Positions 55,709 to 64,000 of a stretch of 64,000 nucleotides of DNA are shown here, piece by piece; positions within the stretch are counted from its first letter, which is position 1, and each line of letters opens with the position of its first letter. This DNA comes from Xanthostigma xanthostigma (lineage: Eukaryota > Arthropoda > Insecta > Raphidioptera > Raphidiidae): contig OY754468.1 of assembly GCA_963575645.1 (NCBI GenBank), positions 25,754,465-25,818,464 of the forward strand, in the 5' to 3' direction. A program made the translations under genes and the position numbers. The notes below the pieces were generated by a model. It had not been told where the DNA came from. It saw nothing but the letters and a program-made list of their open reading frames with translations, and searched no databases.

Positions 55709-56202
55709 AAAAACTTTTTAACAAAAAAATTAAACCGCCGAAAAACTGAAAAGCAAAAAATAATAAATCTTTTTATTTAACTAAGTTCTATTTAAGTAGT
55801 TGAACGTATGTGACAGTCTAGTATATCTAAGTAATTTTGAGTCGGCGTCAACAATCCTTCGCCGGAAATCTCTGAGCGTTCACGAAGTTAATGTCAGCGA
55901 CAGAGCAACCCGAACGGGCACACACTGAGGGCACACGTCTTTGCGAGTGGTCGTGTGGAGAGCGCATGTTTGGAATGTAATGTTTATCGCTGGAGATTTC
56001 ACGTATCATTGTTAATTTGATTTGGTTATTTCTTTTAGTGATCTTTGTTCATTGATTGTTTGACGCCGACTCAAAATTACTTAGATATACTAGACTGTCA
56101 CATACGTTCAACTACTTAAATAGAACTTAGTTAAATAAAAAGATTTATTATTTTTTGCTTTTCAGTTTTTCGGCGGTTTAATTTTTTTGTTAAAAAGTTT
56201 TT
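55709..56202. mobile_element. Inverted repeat with identical 143-bp arms
   Basis: Arms 55,709-55,851 and 56,060-56,202 are perfectly complementary by base comparison, around a 208-bp GC-richer spacer (CGAACGGGCACACACTGAGG, 'GAGTGGTCGTGTGGAGAGCG'). Inner ends GACGCCGACTCAAAATTAC. The spacer may be unique insertion or captured DNA. Perfect arms in otherwise decayed surroundings imply recent origin. Confidence 0.8.
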
Positions 56203-56242
56203 ATTTTATAATTTTTTGTGGCTATATAATTTATAATTGTAA

Positions 56243-56830
56243 TACACTCAGCATGAAAATCTGTGAGTGAACAATAAATCACCGCTATTTTCCCATCCTT
56301 AAGGTAGGATTTTTTTTTCCAAATTTATATGAGACCAACCTCGAGGTGTACCCTATCCAATAAAAAAATAATTATCAAAATCGGACTACTCTGTAAAAAG
56401 TTATGTGTGGTCATACATTACAATCAGTGAGTAAACAATCAATCATCCCCTGTTTTCCTACTCTTAGGGTTGGAATTTTTTTACCAAATTTATATGGGAC
56501 CAGCTTCACGGTATACCCTTTCAAACAAAAAAATAATTATCGAAATCGGACAACTCTGTAAAAAGTTATGTGTGGTCATACATTACAATCACTGAGTGAA
56601 CAATCAATCATCCCCTGTTTTCCTACCCTTAGGGTTGGAATTTTTTCACCAAATTTATATGGGACCAACTTCGGGGTATACCCTTTCAAACAAAAAAATA
56701 ATTATCAAAATCGGACTACTCTGTAAAAAGTTATGCGTGGTCATACATAAATAAAAAAAAAAAAAATAATAAAAAAAAAAAAAAATATACGCGTCGAATT
56801 GAGAACCTCCTCCGTTTTTGTTTTTCGTCG
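56243..56830 (+). repeat. 165-bp tandem repeat, three units, LINE-like 3' end
   Basis: TTATGYGTGGTCATACAT recurs at 56,402, 56,567 and 56,732, with units containing 'AATCGGACTACTCTGTAAAAAG', 'GAGTGAACAATCAATC', 'CCAAATTTATATGGGACC' and 'GGTATACCCTTTCAAA'. Ends in a poly(A)-like tract and GCGTCGAATTGAGAACCTCCTCCG...GTCGGTTAAAA, a retroposon 3' end known from lepidopteran RTE-like elements. Confidence 0.75.
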
Positions 56831-57344
56831 GTTAAAAATACGTAGCGTGCAATGCTTTATTGCATTATACGCTTCGCATAGGATAGTTCACTGAAATGCC
56901 GAATAGATGGAGCATCGTCGAAGTGAAATCCCAATAGCTCACGTCGGTTCAGATGTGTACGTGTATTTGAAGATTTTGTAAATAAAAAATTGAATCTGAG
57001 ACGCTTAGACGCTTCTGACCTATGTTGTCGAGCGTCTATAATCTATGTCTATCAAAATCGAATCAGTTTGCTTTGAAATAAATGTTTTCCGTCTTTAGAT
57101 AACGTATTATTAAAAAAAAAAAATGGTTGTCTGTAAAGTCGGTTTACGGACGATAGTTTTACGTGATAACGTATTCCGCTTGAATATCATATTTAATAAT
57201 ACATAACCTAAATTTTAGTAGCTGTCAAACTATATTTTTACCGACTAATAATTTGATCAACCAAAGCAAAATACATATTTTAAGCAATTATAAAAGACAT
57301 TTAAAAGAATGTATATATATTATACATTTGTTAACAAACCGTAT
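56831..57344. other. Unassigned sequence
   Basis: No gene recognised. Confidence 0.4.
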
Positions 57345-57560
57345 AATTTATCTGGCCATCTGTCAGCTGTAGCTTTCGCTGGAACAGCCGAAAAAAATGT
57401 TGAACGCACACTACTCTCTGACGCCACGCGAGAAGAGAGAGACTATCGCTTATATCGCGCTCTCGCTTGCGAAACGTTACTCTTTTTCGTGCGTGCAGCC
57501 GGTGTTTCATCAATTTATAAGACGTTATCACTTCAAAAAAAAACAAAATTATTGACGAAA
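57345..57560 (+). repeat. Dispersed repeat, inverted partner of 19,165-19,395
   Basis: Starts GGCCATCTGTCAGCTGTAGC and ends GGTGTTTCATCAATTTATAAG, ACGTTATCAC. The two long opposite-strand frames (57,309-57,572; 57,331-57,690) are in this non-coding repeat. Confidence 0.65.
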
Positions 57561-58379
57561 CCTTTAAATTAGCGTTGAGTTCAAAAGTCATTATAGTACC
57601 TATTTTACACGAGTCGTTGGCTAACTGAGAGTGTTCTATAAGCAAAGGTTGTACCAAAAGAACAAACATTCTTCTACGAGTATTAAGCATACCGTTTTGA
57701 CCTTTCTGCGTTCTTTTTTTACCTCGTTTACAGAATTTTTACTTCAGTCGGTTAATCCTGCTGTTAATGAATGTTTTTTGTACTTCGTGTATAATATAAT
57801 TCCATAAATTTTAAATGCTTCTCTGAATAGGTCTAAAATGACACTGTATATATCAAACAAACCCTTTCCGCTCTAATTGTATGCCTATTATTATTTTTTA
57901 TTTTTTTTTTCGTGCATTAATTTAAATGCTCCATACTAAGAGAGCTATGTATGTTTCAAAATGGCGTATTTCACATTTACCTACTACTGTGCTAGTAGCT
58001 AATAGTTAAAGAAGTTATTTTTTAACCCCCGACGTAAAACGCGTGTATTATGCGTTTGACGCAATGTTTATATGTCGTGTATATGTTAGAGTTAAGTCTT
58101 TAAATTAAATAAAAATTCAACCCGACCCAAAACCACTTACCCGGCTATTTAAAAGTATGAAATAATTTAGTATTTTTCATTCTTCATATGAAAGTAGCTA
58201 ATACTTATGAACTCTTTGGGGACTGCTGTATATTAAACGTTACTTTGCTTTGTTATGAAAGAAATTTTAACTCGATTTACATGAAGTATAGTTACATCAA
58301 AATTTATTTATTTGTTAATAGCAAAAATATTAAAGGGAATATTTTAAATCCACCGCGGATTACTGTTAAATAGTTTTTT
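57561..58379. other. Unassigned sequence
   Basis: 58,025-58,060 ('AACCCCCGACGTAAAACGCG') resembles the start of a lepidopteran retroposon tail. No gene. Confidence 0.4.
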
Positions 58380-59010
58380 GAATTCTGTACTAAAATGCTT
58401 AAAAACGGAACCCATTTAATGGCATTCCGTCGTCCGTCCGACTATCAGTCTAATTTTTTACAAGATTTTATTTAGTTTCACCTGTCCCGGTGTCTCTGTC
58501 TGTCTGTCTGAAATCAAATCTTGCAAGTTAAATTTGACCCACTTCCCGTTATCCGAGTGAACTGAAATTTTGCATACGTATGTAGTTGCGATGACAATAC
58601 AATTTTATAATAACCAACTGACTCGTCCGGCTTTCGCCCGGTTGCAAATCGAAATTTTAATAAAGTACACTTAAATCTTAAAAATAAACGAATTTTTTTT
58701 TTAAAACAAGCTTTTATTAGTTGTTAATAAAAAAACTAAAAAGTAAAAAAACAATTTGATTCCGATTAGAAATAAGTCGTCTTATACGTACTTACCAGTC
58801 TCTAGTTCTCAAATAAAAGTGTGTTACATTTTAACAGCAAGAGAGTAAAAAAACGTTGTAACACGCTTTTATTTGATAACTTGAGACTGTGATAACTACG
58901 TATAAAACGACTTATTTCTAATCGGAATCAAATTGTTTTTTACTTTTTAGTTCAATTTTGTTAACAACTAATAAAAGCATGTTTAAAAAAAATTTTATTT
59001 TCGTTTATTT
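58380..59010. repeat. Composite repeat with foldback, relative of 3.7-4.2 kb
   Basis: 58,490-58,510 short (GTCT)n; 58,540-58,615 matches 3,785-3,855; then foldback arms about 58,686-58,830 and 58,856-59,004 (ACTAAAAAGTAAAAAAACAATTTG and complement) with about 90% pairing. Confidence 0.7.
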
Positions 59011-59865
59011 ATGTTACATATATGGTCAGTCGTAGGAAATTGACATAATGCAGATAGATAGGCCAGTAAAATGAAGATGATTTGACCCTAAACATTTCCA
59101 CGAAATCGCAAAAGAGTGCAAATTTGAGGGAACATTTATATAAGTGTGTCAAAACAGCACTTTCGTGCGATAATAATTGGAACTTGTTGAAAAACGTTAA
59201 AAAAGAGTAAAAAAAAACTGTCATTTATCATTTTTGCTTGTATCTGCACAACAGTTAGAACTAGCAATATTTTTTATTGATAATATTGTAAAAGAGATAA
59301 TGTTTCGCAAAAAAGTCTTTAAAAATAATTCTCCATCTATTGTCAAAAATTAATAAAAAAATATTAAAGTAGAGAAATTGAAAATTTACACGCCTAAGAA
59401 AATGTCTAAAAACACCCAACATTTAAATATACAAAAAATTATCAATTAGGTACTTGAATTTTTTTATTTTTTTTTTCAATCGGGTCAAAACTTCTCCTTT
59501 TTCGCTCCGAGTTCTTCTAACTTTCCAATTGGAGGAACATGAGTTCGTCATTTTACTGGCCTATAAAGTGAATGCGTTTACGATTTTTTCAGTAGCTCTG
59601 TTCGAAACCGTGAACTGTAACCAAATGACATATTTTTTAAGGAATTCAACTGTAGTTAGAAAAAGAATGGGTGATGTTAATTTAATGCATATTTATATTT
59701 TGCTCTTTATAACGCCACTTATATTTGAGTGTTTCACTAAAAAACAAGCACCGTAGGACGTTCCTTTTTTTTCTAGAAAAAAAGAATGTTTTGTATAATA
59801 ATTCCATTTAAATTGGATTCAAGTATCGTGTCTAATATTTCGTATTATATACAATGTTGTTATAG
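59011..59865. other. Unassigned sequence
   Basis: Frame 59,454-59,756 (100 codons) starts in a T-run (MNFFIFFF) and shows no domain. Not called. Confidence 0.4.
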
Positions 59866-59940
59866 TATTTTTTTTTTCTTTTTCAGGTACGTTTTTACTC
59901 GAGTGGCAGTTTTGCATTTTGCGTTACTGTAAGTATTTTA
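59866..59940 (+). promoter_or_regulatory. Recursive-splice-like site and 42-nt exon candidate
   Basis: TTTTTTTTTCTTTTTCAG ends at 59,886 and is followed at once by GTACGTTTT. A strong donor GTAAGTATT starts at 59,929, 42 nt later. The 42 nt are open in frame 0 (VRFYSSGSFAFCVT). The layout is the same as at 6,437. Either a ratchet site with its transient exon or a 42-nt micro-exon. Confidence 0.4.
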
Positions 59941-60624
59941 TTTGCTTTTTATATTTCTATTCATGAAGATTTATTTTGTTATACATTACAGATTCACTAT
60001 TTCAATAGTGCATTGTTAAGTACAATTATGTTTTTATTCAAGTTGTTGAAGTGTTTTTTTTTTTTTTTTGTTTGTGTACAGTGAATTTAAATGTTTTTGT
60101 ATGCATCACAAAAACATTATTACCGTTTATTTTTATCCTACGATTCAATTAAAACTGTTTACAAGTACGTAGTGTTTAGTACTTTTTTACTTTCCCCTAT
60201 ATACGGAGTATGAAATAAGGGAATTGTAATTATGCACAAAAGTTTTTAATAACTTCACGCGTTTTCAAATTCACTGAATCCAAAAAAGTGCTTTTAAAAA
60301 ATGTTCGTCTGGAATTTGTCTGTCGATGACGCAACTGAAACCCAGAATCGATTTTGCTCTTTGACGATTCCACATCAGTCCTAGATATTATAACTATTTC
60401 TTCCTAAAATGACGATGCATGTTCTGTTCGGACCTAATTTTGTATGGAAAAACTTGTTTTTCAACAAAAATTCAGGGGATAAAAAACAATTATTGTATGT
60501 TGTTTGTTTATTTATTGCATCAATAAACAGGCAATATAATTGGTCTTTTCCAGATGAATTTTTGTTGATTCAATAATTATTTCGACCTAACTTCAATAAA
60601 CAAAAAAACTTATTTTTATTATTA
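59941..60624. other. Unassigned sequence
   Basis: No gene recognised. Confidence 0.4.
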
Positions 60625-60972
60625 GTCCAGTCAATAAAGAAGTTCTAGAGTGTGTGAGCAGGGACCTAAGCGATTCCTTCACAAACTTGTTCAAGGTGCT
60701 TAGGGAGTAAACATACCCAAAGTCCTGACGTTTAGGAGGTGAGCCCGAGGGAAGGAGGCACCAGGAAGGTACCACTTTTGGGGTTTTAGCTTAGGTTTCA
60801 AAAACTGTACGTCGCATGGGAAAAACTCTTATGCCAAATTAAAGCTCATAAAATTTTATACAGCTTTTGTTCTACACTCCCTAAGGACCCTGAATAAGTT
60901 TCTGAAGGAATCGCTTAAGTCTCTGCTCACGCACTCTACACCCTCTTTTGAGCTATTCATTGATTGGACTAT
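60625..60972. mobile_element. Inverted-repeat element, about 345 bp
   Basis: Ends TTAGTCCAGTCAATAAAG and, reversed, TATAGTCCAATCAATGAAT; arms about 85-95 bp sharing GTGAGCAGGGACCTAAGCGATTCCTTC and a diverged complement. The minus frame 60,593-60,775 lies in an arm. Confidence 0.75.
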
Positions 60973-61685
60973 ATGTATATTTCAAAATTTTTGCTATGCA
61001 GGAATAATTTAAAGTGAAAAAATTTTTATGTTTTAAAAAAAGTGATTTTTTACTGAGACAACAAATTCATGTTAACCAATGACGCTATTTATACTGTTTA
61101 TACTGTGGTGTAAACCAAATAAAGCGAGTTTTATTAGATATTATTATTATAAACCCTCTATTTTATTGTTTGTTCGTCAATCTTTGTTCAAAATCTTGGG
61201 TATGTGTGAGCTTCATGGTAATCTCAGAAAAAAACAAGCATCCAACATAATGGATATACATTCTGATTATAATATATCTGTTGTGAAATCAAATTTAATT
61301 GACTAGAAAAGGATTCCGCTGTATTTTAGGAACAAAAATAACTAAACTAAAATTAATTCAATTTTTTGTTGACAGAATATATTATATTATATATACTCGA
61401 GTACAGTGATATAGCTTACTAATGATAGTCATTTTACATCTGCGTGTATATATTTTCAAGCGGAAATAGTTATTTATTTAGGCACACAGCTTTATTCCCA
61501 ATTATTTAAATAGAGTAAAATTGCAATTAATACCTACTTATTTTTACTAAACTTCACAATTCACAACAAATAAATTCGCATAAGGTACATATTTAGTAAA
61601 TGGCAAATTAAAAATGTTAACAGAAAAATATTAGTCTAAAAATTTTTGATACCACTTTTTCAAAAAAGACTATCACTTTGAAGTT
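60973..61685. other. Unassigned sequence
   Basis: 75-codon frame 61,079-61,306 without motif. Nothing else seen. Confidence 0.4.
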
Positions 61686-62059
61686 CATATTGTCAAGGCC
61701 GTAGCCTGAAATTCACTTCAGGGGGAGTCGAGCTCTAGAGCAGAGACAATAAATAGTAACTTTATTTGAAAATAAGCATACATATAAGTATTATAATTTT
61801 ATATAAATACAAATTTAATTAAAAGGCAGCCGACGTAGATTTCGACGAAAGAGTTTAATGATTAATTTAATTTATTAGCAATGCATTATATTTCGATTTT
61901 ACTCGTTCCGAAAAACGTGGAATCCAATTATCGTATCACAGATCCGAAAAAAGAGTTGAACATATTTTAGTGAGCGTGTATAAATTGGTGGGTTGGCTAA
62001 GGAATTTCGGGGAATTGAACTCCCAAAAAAAACCCCCTGTCTACGGCCTTGCGTATTGT
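61686..62059. mobile_element. hAT-type element, 358 bp
   Basis: Element 61,694-62,051, perfect 11-bp TIR CAAGGCCGTAG...CTACGGCCTTG, with CAGGGGGAGT / reversed CAGGGGGTTT subterminal. Flanks CATATTGT and CGTATTGT match at 7 of 8, an 8-bp duplication. No transposase. Confidence 0.85.
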
Positions 62060-62206
62060 CCCGTACAAAATGATCTTGCATAAGAATTAGACACATCTTA
62101 TGGTTTGGGTCGTACGGTTTATTTTGTTGAATTTATATCTGATTAAATTTTGAGTCAAATTAACTCAGTGGTCTTGAATTATTAATAAAAAATCGTGTGT
62201 CACGTA
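62060..62206. other. Unassigned spacer
   Basis: Nothing recognised. Confidence 0.4.
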
Positions 62207-62910
62207 TTAAGGAGGTTGATCCGTTACAGTCCCAATCAAAAGTAAGTCGAATTCTAAATGGGAACTTTTATAGTTTATAAGTCGATGTTACCAATAAATT
62301 ATTGTCATAAAGGCATAAATAGATATTTTTTTTTAATATTAATTAATTATTTCAGTACTTTATACTTAATGGACTAACTTTTGTATTTTTTGTACAAAGT
62401 TAAGTTAAAAAAAATACATTTATGTAAATATCTGTATTTTAGATATTTTTTGCAGTAAATAATTGAAAAAAGAAATTACAAGTAATAAAAATTAAAATTA
62501 AATCATTAAAAAGTTGAAAATTCAGTTAAAATTGTTAAATCTGTCAAGAATAAAAGTCCATAATCGAAACGTGCTAAGGTTTAATAATTTTTTTTTATTG
62601 ATTAAAAGTCTCCTAATTAAATTGGAAAAAATATTAAAATATGCGTAAGACATCGATGCTTTACATAGATAGTTTTTGGAACTGCTGACATTATTTGGTT
62701 ATTTGCAAAAAATTAAAATGAACAGTTTGCATGCTAGCTTGACATATTTTCCATAAGACTACATGTAAAAGTTTTTTTTAATTTTTAACTTTATAAATCT
62801 CCTAATGATTTTGGATTTTTTACAGAAAATTTTGTCATAAAAAAAAATATTAAAAAAACTTTATTTCAGATTTTTTTCATTATCTTCGTAAAACGGCTCA
62901 ACCTCCTTAA
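62207..62910. mobile_element. TTAA-flanked element (piggyBac/Kolobok-like)
   Basis: Element 62,211-62,906 between two TTAA. TIR GGAGGTTGATCCGTTACAG and, reversed, GGAGGTTGAGCCGTTTTACG. The body is very AT-rich and non-coding. TTAA duplication occurs in piggyBac and Kolobok families; the ends do not decide between them. Confidence 0.7.
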
Positions 62911-63765
62911 CATAGATACATAAAAAAAAAATGCATTCTAGATGTTAAACTGGGCATGAAATCTGTATTTTTTCTGAAATGTAGGTAAAAGTTTAGAGAA
63001 AGTTTCTAAAAAAATATCTTGGATATCATTGTTTGTATTATGTTTACGATTTTATTTAACCTTTAGTAGAACAATGAACAAATAAAATGACCATGCCTTA
63101 ATATCGAGCTATTGTTTACTAGGTGGGAAGTCTAGAACTCGCTATTCAGTCGAATTTTTATTATTACCACTATGTAGTAGATACGTGAAATTTTAACAGT
63201 TTGGTTTTGAATATAATACGTTTTTATCTCTCACAATTCACTTCAATAGCGCTGTATATGGTTATGGCACGATGGTGGGTACGTGTAGTGAAAATCAATA
63301 ATCCATAACCATTGGAATTAATTGAATCCAGTCGATCGTTGGGTCGTCTTACCTCCGCGCCACGACGATACACTGAACACGCTGTACGTGTGTGTGTGTG
63401 TTTGTGTGCGCCTACCTATGCCTTTAATATTCTGTCCTCATACAGCTTGCTAATACCAAATATAATTAACAGCAGCCCGGTATCTAGAGGGAATTTTACC
63501 CCACAAAACACACTCGTACACCCTGGTGCAAAGGCATGGATGGAAAGATAATACGGTTTGACTTGGTGTAATATAAGCTGCATTCATATTCGGGTAGGTA
63601 CCTATATGACTCAATTGCAATTATAACTCTCGCAATAACTTTACGTTGAGAGACCAGATAGTTCCTAAGGCGGCACCTACATTGGATCCGTATTTCTCCC
63701 GATCCGACGTCGGCCGACATCGGCAGAAAAGCAAACATCAAGGTTATAATCCAGTTCCCTACACC
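62911..63765. other. Unassigned sequence
   Basis: Short (GT)n at 63,388-63,407. 79-codon frame 63,312-63,551 without motif. Confidence 0.4.
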
Positions 63766-63975
63766 GAGCGGTGTAGGGTAGTGGTGAGAGCACTCGCATT
63801 TGGGAGCTACCGGATTTGAATCGGGGGCAGATGTGGCTGGGAATTTTTTCGCCGAGAAAAGGCAATTCCTGTACCAATCATCTTGTTCAGGTTTTGCGTG
63901 GTTTCCCTCAATAATTTCAGATAAATATCGAGATGATTTCGTATTCAAGGCCATTGCAGATTACGTGTCAAACTT
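63766..63975 (+). mobile_element. tRNA-derived SINE
   Basis: GGGTAGTGGTGAGAGCACTCG (A-box-like, 63,775) and GGATTTGAATCGGGGG (B-box-like, 63,812) are spaced like a pol III promoter. The body 'CGTGGTTTCCCTCAATAATTTC', 'GATAAATATCGAGATGATTTCG' and 'AAGGCCATTGCAGATTACG' resembles an arthropod SINE body ('GGTTTCCC...AAATGCCGGGATGGTTCC...AAGGCCACGGCCGA'). It likely runs beyond 63,975. The 152-codon minus-strand frame 63,496-63,954 is antisense to it and not a gene. Confidence 0.65.
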
Positions 63976-64000
63976 CTATGCTCAGAATTTGAATACCTTA

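Noticed and set aside
57309-57690. Overlapping 87- and 119-codon frames on opposite strands
   Set aside because: Both lie in a repeat also present at 19,165-19,395, where the frames are broken.
59454-59756. 100-codon plus-strand frame
   Set aside because: Starts in a poly-T run, shows no domain or splice context and no composition bias.
63496-63954. 152-codon minus-strand frame, the longest non-LINE frame after the LINE
   Set aside because: It is antisense to a tRNA-derived SINE and its residues follow the SINE body; no domain is recognisable.

Overview
AT-rich eukaryotic DNA, most likely from an insect and probably a lepidopteran with a repeat-rich genome. This rests on remembered repeat signatures: an AGGGTTCCG...GACTCGCACTTGACCGG element, tails of the type 'TCCGAAACNACTGAACCGATTTTAATG', and a tRNA-derived SINE with an arthropod-type body. 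There is no prokaryotic feature. No complete host gene is visible. The only host-gene-like signals are on the + strand: a possible two-exon 3' gene end at 15,031-15,430, and two recursive-splicing-like sites at 6,437 and 59,886. Each of the latter is followed about 40 nt later by a strong GTAAGTA donor, as if the window lay inside one or more very long introns.

The rest is nested transposable elements. 1-6 kb: a small element with a conserved micro-ORF, a degenerate tandem array, two foldbacks, and a 1.5 kb element holding a (GTCT)n tract and five 121-bp repeats. 6.5-11.4 kb: a foldback whose loop holds an almost full-length but broken CR1/L2/Jockey-type LINE on the minus strand, itself split by a pogo-type element. 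11.8-13.1 kb: an internally deleted pogo-superfamily element retaining HTH and PHD-finger fragments but no DDE core. 13.2-26 kb: two related hAT-type elements, another pogo/Tc1-like element, a fragment of a second LINE with an RNase H domain, and a cluster of AT-rich retroposon pieces. 26-44 kb: a second copy of the micro-ORF element, GCGCATGCGC-family repeats, small TIR elements, a 434-bp perfect palindrome, and diverged copies of an (AT)n-bearing repeat. 44-64 kb: a 1-kb inverted repeat with an open terminal-exon-like frame, a run of eight hairpins, several foldbacks, hAT elements with target duplications, a TTAA-flanked element and a SINE.

The most unusual signal is a group of short retroposon-like insertions with 13-14 bp target duplications (6,205; 20,884; 21,834; 31,251; 46,278). 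They are often 5'-truncated or palindromic. The larger relatives carry CTGAAGA-hairpin-GAAA motifs that match the invariant core of hammerhead ribozymes, a combination known from Penelope-like elements. One of them (31,251-31,599) appears to have copied 180 bp of its own upstream flank in inverted form.

Repeat family names are from memory and pattern recognition. Boundaries are called from terminal inverted repeats and target duplications read in the sequence.
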